A program made the translations under genes and the position numbers. This document shows positions 7,678 to 15,617 of a DNA stretch of 18,898 bases, in pieces; position 1 is the first letter of the stretch; every line of letters begins with the position of its first letter. Origin of the DNA: an uncultured Eubacterium sp. Lineage in GTDB: Bacteria; Bacillota; Clostridia; Lachnospirales; Lachnospiraceae. Where the stretch lies: NCBI GenBank assembly GCA_910586445.1, contig CAJUHV010000077.1, positions 1-18,898 on the forward strand. The letters are read 5' to 3'. The notes under the pieces are model-generated. The model saw only the letters and a program-made list of their open reading frames with translations, was not told where the DNA came from and searched no databases.

Positions 7678-8676
7678 ATGATCGGGATACGGACGGATAT
7701 GAATGGTATCATTGCGACTGGGCATATGATGCGGTGCCTTTCCATTGCGCAGGAGCTGAGAAAACAGGAGAAAGATGTAATATTTTTACTGGCTGATGGG
7801 CAGGCGTTGGATCTATTGGACAGCAGGGGCTTTCCCTATGCCGTGCTGCATACAAGATGGGATGATTTAGAGTCTGAGCTGGATGTGCTGGCAGAGGTCA
7901 TGAAGGATAAAAGGGTAACAAAGCTGCTTGTGGATAGTTATTACGTGACAGAAAGCTATCTGAGGCAGCTGAGCAGCATGGCTGAAGTTGCGTATCTGGA
8001 TGACTTGAATGCATTTGATTATCCTGTCCATCATCTGATCTGCTACGCAAACTACTGGGAAGACTTAAATTATCAAAAGCATTACGAGTACACACAGTTT
8101 TATATGGGGCCAAACTATGCGCCCCTGCGCAGCGCATTCAGATACTGTAAGGAGCATGAGATCAGGCCTGTGGCAGAGCGGCTGCTGCTGCTGTCAGGCG
8201 GCGCGGACCGCTATGATGTTTACGGGCAGCTGCTGGACCGGCTGGATCTGGCGCAGTATAAAAGGATCGATGTCATATGCGGCGCATACGACCAGAAGTA
8301 TGAGGCGCTGATGCACAGGTTTAAGGATCATGCAAATGCAGCGGTGCATCAGGCAGTTACGGATATTGAGAAATATATGCAGGCGGCGGACCTGGCAGTG
8401 TCCGCGGGAGGCTTTACACTCTATGAATTATGTGCCTGCGGCACCCCGGCGGTATCCTTTTCCCTAGCTGACAACCAATTAAATAATGTAAAGAAGTTTC
8501 ATGCCGACCGGGTGATTGAGTATGCAGGAGACATACGATCTGATCCTGTAGCGGAGCAGATTCTGGCATGTCTGGAAAGATACCGACGTGACTGGAGGGA
8601 GAGAAAGCAGCGCTCCATAAAAATGCAGCAGCTGGCAGACGGGCGAGGGGCAGAGCGGATAGCAGAAATTTTATGA
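7678..8676 (+). CDS. pseG: PseG-like UDP-2,4-diacetamido-2,4,6-trideoxy-L-altrose hydrolase
   Basis: PseG removes UDP from UDP-2,4-diacetamido-2,4,6-trideoxy-beta-L-altropyranose, giving the free sugar used by PseI. The 332-residue GT-B-fold protein begins IRTDMNG and has TGHMMRC at 14-20, where the His matches the catalytic His of PseG. The nucleotide-binding part follows: LLSGGADR (171-178), and SAGGFTLYELCACGTPAV (242-259) close to the SAaGsTxyE signature of the family. No GNAT domain is fused at the C-terminus; a separate GNAT gene sits at 2301. It lies 19 bases behind the GT2 gene. An upstream in-frame ATG exists but would overlap the GT2 gene, so 7678 is preferred. It is unusual that fnlABC and a transferase stand between pseI and pseG. 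Confidence 0.85.
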   Translation: MIGIRTDMNGIIATGHMMRCLSIAQELRKQEKDVIFLLADGQALDLLDSRGFPYAVLHTRWDDLESELDVLAEVMKDKRVTKLLVDSYYVTESYLRQLSSMAEVAYLDDLNAFDYPVHHLICYANYWEDLNYQKHYEYTQFYMGPNYAPLRSAFRYCKEHEIRPVAERLLLLSGGADRYDVYGQLLDRLDLAQYKRIDVICGAYDQKYEALMHRFKDHANAAVHQAVTDIEKYMQAADLAVSAGGFTLYELCACGTPAVSFSLADNQLNNVKKFHADRVIEYAGDIRSDPVAEQILACLERYRRDWRERKQRSIKMQQLADGRGAERIAEIL

Positions 8677-8739
8677 TAAGGCGGCCGGCGTGGGCAGGCA
8701 GAAGCCTGCTGGGAATTATTCAGAAGGGAATGGATATAG

Positions 8740-9648
8740 ATGAAAAAGACGCAGCGCAGAAAAATCGAGCTTACAGACAGGGAGTTAAGGCAGCTCCAGC
8801 TGAATCTATTGGAAATGCTTATAGAAATCGACCGCATATGCCGCAGGTACCACATAAAGTATTCCCTCGACGGCGGCACGCTGCTCGGCGCGGTGCGCCA
8901 CGGCGGGTTTATCCCTTGGGATGACGACATTGATGTGATTATGCGCAGGGAGGAGTACCGAAAATTCTACCGGGCCTGCAGAAAAGATCTGGATAGAAGT
9001 CGATTTTTCCTGCAGGAATACCGCACTGACCAGCATTACCGGTGGGGATATGAAAAGCTGCGCCGCTTAGATACGGAGTTTGTCCGGCTGGGGCAGGAGC
9101 ATTTAAAAACCGCAGGCGGTATTTTTGTGGATATCTTTGTTGTGGACAATGTGCCGGATGGTGTGCTGATGCGGCGGCTGCACTTGTTCTGCTGCTATGT
9201 GATCCGCAAGCTGCTGTATGCCGAGCTGGGAATGAGGAATGCAAATTCACTGCTTCTGAGAAAATGGTATGGGCTGCTGTACCGTGCTATTCCCCGTAAT
9301 GTGGTGTTTGGCTGGCGGAACCGCATTGCGCGGCGGTGCAACAGGAAAAGGACGGAGCTGGTGAGGCACATGACGTATCCATATGTGCGCTCGCGCTACG
9401 GGATGCTAGGGGACTGTTTTGACGAAATGATGGACATGCAGTTTGAAGGATACACATTCCGGGCGTTCCGAAAGCATGACAAATACCTGACAGCACTTTA
9501 CGGCGATTACATGAAGATGCCGCCGAAGGAGAAGCAGAAGGCGCACCTGGATGTGTCGGAAATAAAACTGCTAGATCCGGCGCAGCTGTATAGTGAAGAA
9601 GAATTAAGGGAGCTGGAGAAAAATAATGGAGGTCATTTGGATACCTAA
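8740..9648 (+). CDS. LicD-family phosphotransferase
   Basis: A 302-residue LicD/fukutin-like nucleotidyltransferase-fold protein. The diagnostic block is GGTLLGAVRHGG (45-56) followed by FIPWDDDIDV (57-66), where the DDDID acidic cluster binds metal. The blocks GYEKLRRLDTE and GIFVDIFVVDNVP are also typical. LicD proteins move phosphocholine or a similar phospho-substituent from a CDP-alcohol, or in relatives a sugar phosphate, onto surface glycans. No licA, licB or licC (choline uptake and activation) is visible, so the donor is open. The start is fixed by a TAG codon just before the ATG; AAGGGA upstream serves as a rather distant ribosome site. The gene is G+C rich (38 of 60 bases at 9301-9360) compared with the operon ends. 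The C-terminus is basic and without membrane segments. Confidence 0.86.
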   Translation: MKKTQRRKIELTDRELRQLQLNLLEMLIEIDRICRRYHIKYSLDGGTLLGAVRHGGFIPWDDDIDVIMRREEYRKFYRACRKDLDRSRFFLQEYRTDQHYRWGYEKLRRLDTEFVRLGQEHLKTAGGIFVDIFVVDNVPDGVLMRRLHLFCCYVIRKLLYAELGMRNANSLLLRKWYGLLYRAIPRNVVFGWRNRIARRCNRKRTELVRHMTYPYVRSRYGMLGDCFDEMMDMQFEGYTFRAFRKHDKYLTALYGDYMKMPPKEKQKAHLDVSEIKLLDPAQLYSEEELRELEKNNGGHLDT

Positions 9649-9752
9649 GACCTGTTCTGTTGAAATGGCCTGAAGCTTCAAGACGGCAGAAGCAGGAAAA
9701 GCCGTGCGGATCTGTGTAAGGACAGGAGCTGCTCGGAAAAGGGAAAACAGGT

Positions 9753-9772
9753 AAAGGGGGTAGTGGTTTACG
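9753..9772 (+). promoter_or_regulatory. Ribosome binding site in front of an ACG codon
   Basis: AAAGGGGG (9753-9760) stands 9 bases before ACG at 9770, exactly where a start codon is expected for the next gene. The codons after ACG read RVIIFGAGKN, a normal beginning for a Rossmann-like domain. An in-frame TAG at 9761 excludes a start further upstream, and no ATG, GTG or TTG occurs in frame until TTG at 9839, which has no ribosome site. Confidence 0.6.
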
Positions 9773-10972
9773 CGTGTAATTATATTTGGGGCTGGGAAGA
9801 ATTTAGCCGATTTCTTTCAGAAAAGGCTTATAAGCATATTGAGCTGGCATATTAAAATTGTGGGCATTGTGGATAATGACCAGAGCAGGCATGGGACAGT
9901 TTTATATTCCGGGAACGGCAGGCAGTATACGGTCATGTCTCCGGATATTTTGAAAAAATATGATTACGACAGGGTGATTATTACAACACATTATCATGCG
10001 ATCTGCAGGCAGCTGATGGAATCGTATCAGGTTCCAGAAAAAAAGATAGCCGACCTGAGGCAGCTTCAAAAATACACTCTGGATTATCAATTGAGCCGTG
10101 CAGGACATAAGCTCAGATGCATGGGAAGAAAAGCAGTGAAACATAGGAACGGGGAAATCAAGCAGCCTGCCTATGTAATAACTCCCTGTTTTGCGGATGG
10201 ATTCCGCCATCAGGGGCTCGGACAGATGGAAAACCATGTTTTAGCGCACTGCATTTATGCGGCAGAAAAAGGCTGGATACCCATTGTTGACATGAAAAAC
10301 TACAGTTCCATGTATCAGAAGGCATCTGAACTGGGGCGGGTGAATATCTGGGAGCGCTATTACCAGCAGCCATCCGGCTATTCCCTAGAGGACCTGCCGA
10401 AAATGAAAAAAGTCCTGTATTCTGTAGAAACGCCCTGGATCGTGAGCAGTTACAGGCAGAATACGGAATTGAAAAATGAACTGTATGCGTCATATATAAA
10501 AGTCCGGAGTGACCTTAAAAAGGAAATCGACGAGGAATGGGAGCGCCTGACAGGCGGCACAGAAAATGTCCTGGGCTGTGTCTGCAGGGGGACGGATGTG
10601 ATCGGCCTTGGATGGGAAAATAATTATCCGTCCATTGATGCAGTCATTGAATATCTGGATCTGGTAAAAGACAATTATGACAAAATATATCTGGCAACAG
10701 AAGACCAGGATATGTATGAACGGATAACCGGACATTTTGGCAGCTGCATAGCTGCTTACGGGCAGCAGCGGTACCGGGTAGAAAAAGGAAAATATTTGAT
10801 CGATTATGAAGACAGGCGGGAAAACGGGCAGTATCTGCGCGGCAGGGAATATTTATTTGTGCTTGAAATGCTTTCCAGGTGTGCAGCAGTAACCGGCATG
10901 ATCGGAACGGCTGTATCAGTTGCGTGCATGAAAAACCCGCAGCTTCAGGTCATACGGATTCCAAATACATAA
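9770..10972 (+). CDS. Putative fucosyltransferase-fold glycosyltransferase with N-terminal Rossmann-like domain; ACG start
   Basis: Two parts are seen. Residues 1 to about 95 form a Rossmann-like domain (VIIFGAGKN, IVGIVDNDQS, VMSPDILKKYDYDRVIIT, VPEKKIADL). From about residue 130 the protein resembles the GT11/GT23/O-fucosyltransferase group: ITPCFADGFRHQGLGQMEN, a VLGCVCRGTDV block like the HxRGTD donor site of that fold (His replaced by Cys), IYLATEDQ, and EMLSRCAAVTGMIGTAVS near the end. It probably adds a deoxysugar to the glycan; donor and linkage are not readable. The start is odd: the domain needs an initiation at 9770, which is ACG, most simply an ATG changed at its second base. If ACG is not used, translation would begin at TTG 9839 and lose the GxG loop. 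A 121-base gap follows licD. Confidence 0.6.
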   Translation, partial: TRVIIFGAGKNLADFFQKRLISILSWHIKIVGIVDNDQSRHGTVLYSGNGRQYTVMSPDILKKYDYDRVIITTHYHAICRQLMESYQVPEKKIADLRQLQKYTLDYQLSRAGHKLRCMGRKAVKHRNGEIKQPAYVITPCFADGFRHQGLGQMENHVLAHCIYAAEKGWIPIVDMKNYSSMYQKASELGRVNIWERYYQQPSGYSLEDLPKMKKVLYSVETPWIVSSYRQNTELKNELYASYIKVRSDLKKEIDEEWERLTGGTENVLGCVCRGTDVIGLGWENNYPSIDAVIEYLDLVKDNYDKIYLATEDQDMYERITGHFGSCIAAYGQQRYRVEKGKYLIDYEDRRENGQYLRGREYLFVLEMLSRCAAVTGMIGTAVSVACMKNPQLQVIRIPNT

Positions 10973-11016
10973 ACGAATATAATAATTTCCAGTCAGTGGA
11001 TTAGAAAGGACAGCAG

Positions 11017-12108
11017 ATGGATAGATTTTTTATCTGGGGAACAGGAAGGGATGCAGAAAGGTACTGGGGCCTTTTCCAACAGATGGATCTGGAAGGCATA
11101 GAAGTCGCAGGGTTTATAGACAGTGACCAGAGAAAATGCGCAGAACCCTTTATGGAAAAGCAGGTTATTTCACCAGACCAGATCAGCAGCTTAGATTATG
11201 ATTACATAACGATCTGGAGTGCGGACTATGAAGACGAAATCCGCCGGCAGGCCGTACACAGGCATGGAGTGCCGGAGCAGAAGATTACAGACATATTTGC
11301 TCCATATAAGCAGAAGCTGAAACAGCGCTACGCAGGGCAGGACAGTGCAGAAATACTGGATGCACTGGAGAAAATAACAGACAGGCAGGGCCTGGATGTG
11401 TATGCCTTTGAGCCGGAAAGAACCGAAAAGGTACAGCATGAAGTATTCTACGATGCGGATGCGCAGCTGTCGTATATCTATTTTGAAAATAAAAAAATGT
11501 ATCTGCGCAGGTCCTGGAATAATTTTCTGGAAATTCAGGGCAGGAAATATGTCGGGGATTTTTACGCTGAACAGGACCCGCGTTCGCCGCACAGGTACGA
11601 GGCAGGGGAGGCTGCCGTACAGGAAGGCGATATATTAGTGGATGCCGGTGTCTGTGAAGGCAACTTTTCCCTCCACCATATTGATAAGGTGAAAAAGGTT
11701 TATCTTATTGAATGTAATGAAGAATGGATGGAAGCATTACAGCATACATTTGCACCTTATAAAGAAAAAGTTGTGTTCTGCAATAAGTTTTTAAGCGATA
11801 CGGATACTGAAAAAAACATCCGGCTGGATACTTTGGTTAAGGAGCCGGCTGATTTTATCAAAATGGATATAGAAGGGGAGGAAATCCGTGCATTAGAAGG
11901 AGGCAGGGAGCTGCTGTCACAGAGCCGGCCGATGCGGTGTGCCATCTGTTCCTACCACCGCCGCCTTGACGAGGAAAAGATCCGAAAGATCTTAGAGGAA
12001 AACGGTTTTTCAGTGTCAGCTTCTGCCGGTTATATGTTATATATTTATGATCCTGATGTATTAAAAAATCCAGAATTAAGGCGCGGTATTGTCAGAGGAG
12101 TGAAATAA
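11017..12108 (+). CDS. FkbM-family SAM-dependent methyltransferase with N-terminal Rossmann-like domain
   Basis: The 363-residue protein has a C-terminal methyltransferase of the FkbM family: motif I VDAGVCEGNFS (208-218), the acidic end of strand 2 at LIECNEEW (230-237), RLDTL (269-273) and FIKMDIEGEE (280-289), all typical. FkbM enzymes O-methylate sugars or related hydroxyls. Residues 1 to about 100 are a separate Rossmann-like domain: FFIWGTGRDAERY, VAGFIDSDQR, VISPDQISSLDYDYITIW and VPEQKITDIF, matching block by block the N-terminus of the preceding glycosyltransferase. Its start is supported by AGAAAGGA upstream and 44 bases separate it from the previous gene. It probably methylates a sugar of the glycan; which one is unknown. 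Confidence 0.88.
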   Translation: MDRFFIWGTGRDAERYWGLFQQMDLEGIEVAGFIDSDQRKCAEPFMEKQVISPDQISSLDYDYITIWSADYEDEIRRQAVHRHGVPEQKITDIFAPYKQKLKQRYAGQDSAEILDALEKITDRQGLDVYAFEPERTEKVQHEVFYDADAQLSYIYFENKKMYLRRSWNNFLEIQGRKYVGDFYAEQDPRSPHRYEAGEAAVQEGDILVDAGVCEGNFSLHHIDKVKKVYLIECNEEWMEALQHTFAPYKEKVVFCNKFLSDTDTEKNIRLDTLVKEPADFIKMDIEGEEIRALEGGRELLSQSRPMRCAICSYHRRLDEEKIRKILEENGFSVSASAGYMLYIYDPDVLKNPELRRGIVRGVK

Positions 12109-12270
12109 GCGGACGCGCAGGAAAAATCCGCCCCCAAATATGCCCTTGTAAAGGAACCAGACTGACACCTAAGTTATGGACAGGCGGGACGAAGGAAGTT
12201 AGTGCCCCGGCATATTAAAAATTCCTTGAAAGATAAGGAAAATAGATTTAACCAAACAGGGAGGTTGCAG

Positions 12271-13302
12271 ATGAATATTAGAAAGTGTAAAACGTGCGGC
12301 ATTATTTTAGGCATGCGTCCAAATACGAAGGATACAGATTGTATCTGCAGTGCGTGTAAAAATGCTGAAAAGAAGAAGAAAATTAATTTTAAAGAAAGAC
12401 AGGAATGGCTTACACAATATATAAAAGAAAATAAAACACATCCTGTTTATGATTGCCTTGTCGGGGTTTCTGGGGGCAAAGATTCACATATGATTGTAAA
12501 ACGGTTAGTAGAAGAGCATGGTTGTAAAAATATCCTGCTGGTAAATATGATGGATGAATTTACAAAAACGAAAGCTGGTGAACACAATCTTAGTAATATA
12601 GCGGAACGGTATAATTGTGATATGATTACATACCGTTTTAACCCAAAGACTTTCAAAGAGAAAGCGAAGGAAGGGTTAGAAAATGATCTATTTCCATTAA
12701 AATGGTTTGAGGACAGATTGTATAAGACACCTTTTGAAATTGCCCAAAAGTTTGGTATTAAACTTGTATTCTATGGTGAAAATGCAGAATTTGAGTATGG
12801 TTCATCGGAGACACTTGAAGTTTTTCATCCGCTTTCCAATGATGAGACAAAACTAATTTATTTAGGAGCTATCTGGCCATATTCGATCATGGACTCTCTC
12901 AATTGTGCTAGAGAGGCAGGTTTTCGTGATTTAGATTATTATAATGAATGGCAGAGGCAGGGGCAGATTGAAAATTATACGCAGATTGACAGTATTGGCT
13001 ATATCGTAGCGGTATGGTGTAAATTTCCTAAATTTGGTTTTCAGCGCGTCAGTGATATAGCATGCAGGTTTGTCAGGGATGGTATTTTGACAAAAGAACA
13101 GGCTGAGCAATATATAAGCGAAAGCGACTGGATACTGGATTCAGCTGCGAAACGGGATCTTTGCAGAGTGATAGGTGTTACTGAAGAATTTTTTGATGAA
13201 TGTGTTGATAAACATGCGAATCGCGATATTTTGAAAAAAGATAGAAATGGAAATTGGAGGCGAAAGGATTATTTTCCTCCGTCTTTTTGGGGGAATAATT
13301 AG
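12271..13302 (+). CDS. pseA: N-acetyl sugar amidotransferase (PseA/WbpG family)
   Basis: Members of this family turn an N-acetyl group of a sugar into an acetamidino group, using ammonia supplied by a glutaminase; PseA does so in making Pse5Ac7Am. The 343-residue protein has the N-terminal Cys motif (C6xxC9 and C26xxC29), then the PP-loop ATP pyrophosphatase signature VSGGKDS (66-72), and the blocks VFYGENAEFEYG and NEWQRQGQIENYTQID of the family. AGGGAGG lies 6 bases before the ATG. The partner HisH/HisF-like subunits are not in the window. The gene is much richer in A+T than its neighbours (39 G+C in 120 bases at 12541-12660) and is separated by a 162-base gap, suggesting a separate origin. 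It is the last gene before the terminator. Confidence 0.83.
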   Translation: MNIRKCKTCGIILGMRPNTKDTDCICSACKNAEKKKKINFKERQEWLTQYIKENKTHPVYDCLVGVSGGKDSHMIVKRLVEEHGCKNILLVNMMDEFTKTKAGEHNLSNIAERYNCDMITYRFNPKTFKEKAKEGLENDLFPLKWFEDRLYKTPFEIAQKFGIKLVFYGENAEFEYGSSETLEVFHPLSNDETKLIYLGAIWPYSIMDSLNCAREAGFRDLDYYNEWQRQGQIENYTQIDSIGYIVAVWCKFPKFGFQRVSDIACRFVRDGILTKEQAEQYISESDWILDSAAKRDLCRVIGVTEEFFDECVDKHANRDILKKDRNGNWRRKDYFPPSFWGNN

Positions 13303-13381
13303 AATGTATCTTCTAAATCAGCAGCAGGGAGGGGATATGCAGACACTATCATTGTTCTATATAATATACCCAAGATGGCAG

Positions 13382-13410
13382 ACAGGGAACTTTTTAGTTC
13401 CCTGTTTTTT
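13382..13410 (+). terminator. Intrinsic terminator of the glycan operon
   Basis: ACAGGGAAC (13382-13390) pairs perfectly with GTTCCCTGT (13397-13405) around a six-base TTTTTA loop, and the stem runs directly into a T tract (13405-13410). It lies 80 bases after the amidotransferase stop and no other terminator was seen in the operon. Confidence 0.92.
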
Positions 13411-13532
13411 AAATAAAATTTTAGCGGCACTCGCTGCCGAAGTCATTGCAGAGAAGAGTTAAATGGCTTCACAAATCCATCTTAAATTCGCTTCGCGGAT
13501 GGGATCTGCTCATTCCTGAATCACGTTCTTAC

Positions 13533-13557
13533 GGACTTTGCAGTGAATGCAAAGTCC
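13533..13557. repeat. Perfect 10-bp inverted repeat
   Basis: GGACTTTGCA (13533-13542) and TGCAAAGTCC (13548-13557) are separated by GTGAA. No T run follows on either side, so it is not a normal terminator. It lies about 75 bases before the -10 of the ATPase gene and might be an operator or a relic of a small element. Confidence 0.5.
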
Positions 13558-13631
13558 TGTGTGAATAGTAACAGAATATTCCTGCCTGTCAAAGAAAAAT
13601 TCTGTGGACTATAGGAAAGTTATCTGCTTTG

Positions 13632-13640
13632 TGTTATACT
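13632..13640 (+). promoter_or_regulatory. Extended -10 promoter of the ATPase gene
   Basis: TG (13632-13633), one base, then TATACT (13635-13640) gives a TGnTATAAT-like extended -10 about 80 bases before the ATG. No good -35 hexamer is seen at 16-18 bases upstream, which extended -10 promoters can tolerate. Confidence 0.45.
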
Positions 13641-13720
13641 TATGCGAACAGCAGGCTGTATAGAGCCTTATGCAAAAATATACTTAGTGCAATGGCTTTC
13701 ATGAAAAGGAGGCTTGAGTC

Positions 13721-15460
13721 ATGGCAAGAACAGTGGCAGTTGGTGTACAGGATTTTAGCAAAATTGTTGAAAAAGATTATTTTTATATTGATAAAACGAA
13801 TTTCATAAAAGAGTGGTGGGAGAGTGGAGACGAAGTTACGCTGATCACTCGTCCAAGGCGGTTTGGAAAAACGCTCAATATGAGCATGGTAGAGCAGTTC
13901 TTTTCAGTCAATTATAAAAACAGAGGGGACTTATTTGAAAATCTCGCTATTTGGAAACAGGAAAAGTACCGTGCGCTGCAGGGGACATATCCGGTGATCA
14001 GCCTGTCTTTTGCCAGCGTAAAGGAGCGGAATTACCAGATGATGCGCAAGAAGATCTGCCATCTTCTTACAAAGCTTTTTTATACACAGCATGCATTTCT
14101 TTTGGAGAGCGGTTTTTTGTGTGAGGCGGACGTTCGATATGTCAAACGGATTTCGGCGGAAATGGATGACAGCGATGCTTCTATGGCGGTCTGCCAGCTT
14201 TCGGAATTCCTGTACCGCTGTTATGGAAAGAAGGCAGTTATTTTACTGGATGAGTACGATACCCCAATGCAGGAGGCATATATGAATGGGTACTGGGATG
14301 AGGCATCAGCATTTATTCGAAGCTTATTTCATGCTGCACTAAAGACGAACATGCATATGGAACGCGCCCTAATGACAGGCATTACCCGAATCGCGAAGGA
14401 ATCTATATTTTCGGGCTTAAACCATCTGAAGGTGGTAACATCTGTTTCTTTAAAATATGCGGCGGCATTCGGGTTTACAGAGCAGGAGGTGGCAGACAGC
14501 CTGAAAGAGTACGGCATGTCTGCGCAGATGGGCGAGGTTAGGGCATGGTATGACGGCTTTAAGTTTGGGCAGTGCGACAATATGTATAATCCTTGGTCGA
14601 TTATCAATTATCTGGATGAACGCAGGCTCGGCATCTACTGGGCAAACACAAGCTCGAACAGCCTGGTGGGTGAGCTGCTCCGGAAGGGCAGCGTAAAGGC
14701 AAAGCTTCTGCTGGAGGACCTGATGAATGGGAAAACTATCCAGGTTCCTATGGACGAAGAGCTTGTATTCAGCCAGCTGGCAGATGATAAGGGCGCGGTA
14801 TGGAGCCTGCTTGTGGCAGGAGGGTATCTGAAAATCTGGCAGGTCACGAAAAACAGGAAGGGAAACAGCGAGTATGTTCTTGGAATTACGAACAGAGAGA
14901 CACGCACCGTGTTTGACCGGATGGCGACGGGGTGGTTTGAGGATTCTGAAACGGACTATAACGATTTCTCAGAAGCTCTGCTTTCCGGTGATACGGCTAG
15001 AATGAATGCTTATATGAACCAGATTGCTTTAGAGACGTTCAGCTGCTTTGATACGGGCAGCAGGCCGTCACAGTTTAGGCAGCCGGAGAACTTTTATCAT
15101 GGGTTTGTGTTGGGGCTGATTGCTGATTTGAGAAATCTATATAGAATCACATCAAACAGGGAAAGCGGGATCGGGAGGTATGATGTGATGCTGGAGCCGG
15201 TTGACAAGGCTCTGGATGCAGGGATTATTATAGAGTTTAAGGTGCAGGATACAGAACGGGAAGATACGCTTTTGGATACAGCGGGCGCCGCAATTAACCA
15301 GATTTTGGCTAAGAAATATCCGTCTATGCTAGAGGCAGCGGGTATGCCGATGGAGAGGATTTATATTTACGGCTTTGCATTCAGCAGGAAGAAGGTTCTG
15401 GTAGATGGAGGATGTGCGGCGGATTATGCTGTGAAGGGGAGATGCCTAGAGCATGTTTGA
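13721..15460 (+). CDS. AAA-ATPase-like protein with C-terminal PD-(D/E)XK nuclease-like domain
   Basis: A 579-residue protein of a family common in gut Clostridia and Bacteroidetes (AAA-ATPase-like domain followed by a PD-(D/E)XK nuclease-superfamily domain). The N-terminal part begins GVQDFSKI with YIDKT at 22-26 and has the Arg-rich P-loop RPRRFGKT (44-51), the Walker B VILLDEYD (173-180) and TGITRIA (219-225) as sensor-like block. The C-terminal part shows RYDVML with Asp488 and IIIEFKV with Glu505 and Lys507, the D...ExK core of the nuclease fold. The biological role of the family is unknown; defence and DNA-maintenance roles have been suggested only by fold. GGAGGC stands 9 bases before the ATG. 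Its last four codons and stop come from a palindromic element. A broken second copy begins at 18305. Confidence 0.87.
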   Translation: MARTVAVGVQDFSKIVEKDYFYIDKTNFIKEWWESGDEVTLITRPRRFGKTLNMSMVEQFFSVNYKNRGDLFENLAIWKQEKYRALQGTYPVISLSFASVKERNYQMMRKKICHLLTKLFYTQHAFLLESGFLCEADVRYVKRISAEMDDSDASMAVCQLSEFLYRCYGKKAVILLDEYDTPMQEAYMNGYWDEASAFIRSLFHAALKTNMHMERALMTGITRIAKESIFSGLNHLKVVTSVSLKYAAAFGFTEQEVADSLKEYGMSAQMGEVRAWYDGFKFGQCDNMYNPWSIINYLDERRLGIYWANTSSNSLVGELLRKGSVKAKLLLEDLMNGKTIQVPMDEELVFSQLADDKGAVWSLLVAGGYLKIWQVTKNRKGNSEYVLGITNRETRTVFDRMATGWFEDSETDYNDFSEALLSGDTARMNAYMNQIALETFSCFDTGSRPSQFRQPENFYHGFVLGLIADLRNLYRITSNRESGIGRYDVMLEPVDKALDAGIIIEFKVQDTEREDTLLDTAGAAINQILAKKYPSMLEAAGMPMERIYIYGFAFSRKKVLVDGGCAADYAVKGRCLEHV

Positions 15461-15611
15461 AAAATCATTCCTGTGATCTGCACTCCCCACTTTGCGGATA
15501 ATTCATCCCAAATTTAATCAACATAGCCCGCTATGCCTCATAAATTTGGGATAAATTCTCCACTAAGTGTGAAGCACATCTCACAGAAAGCATTTTTCAA
15601 ACACGCTCTAG
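15446..15611. mobile_element. Palindromic MITE-like element overlapping the ATPase 3' end
   Basis: The ends are 20-base inverted repeats, 15446-15465 and 15592-15611, matching at 19 of 20 positions and beginning CTAGAGC. The arms continue as an imperfect palindrome through ATCCCAAATTTA (15505-15516) and TAAATTTGGGAT (15541-15552), with a small CATAG/CTATG hairpin at the centre. Total length is 166 bases and there is no coding capacity. TA at 15447-15448 and 15609-15610 could be a TA target duplication as made by IS630/mariner-type transposases, but as CTAG is itself palindromic this is not proven. The left end encodes the last residues LEHV and the stop of the ATPase gene. Confidence 0.7.
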
Positions 15612-15617
15612 ACTGAC

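Larger units (their letters stand above)
13411..13720. other. Intergenic stretch between glycan operon and ATPase gene
   Basis: Together with 13303-13381 and the terminator this makes about 420 bases without a convincing gene. It holds the inverted repeat at 13533-13557 and the extended -10 promoter at 13632-13640. A short reading frame 13338-13462 has a ribosome-like GGAGGGG but runs through the terminator stem and has no recognisable product. The rest shows nothing I can name. Confidence 0.6.

Noticed and set aside
8673..8924. Frame beginning at the pseG stop codon
   Set aside because: It overlaps the LicD-family gene in another frame, and that gene has the clear conserved motifs.
9626..9673. 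Short frame beginning MEVIWIPK at the end of licD
   Set aside because: Only about 15 codons, overlapping licD, with no sign of conservation.
13338..13462. Small frame after the amidotransferase with a GGAGGGG in front
   Set aside because: It reads straight through the terminator stem and its product resembles nothing; the ribosome-like sequence is probably chance.
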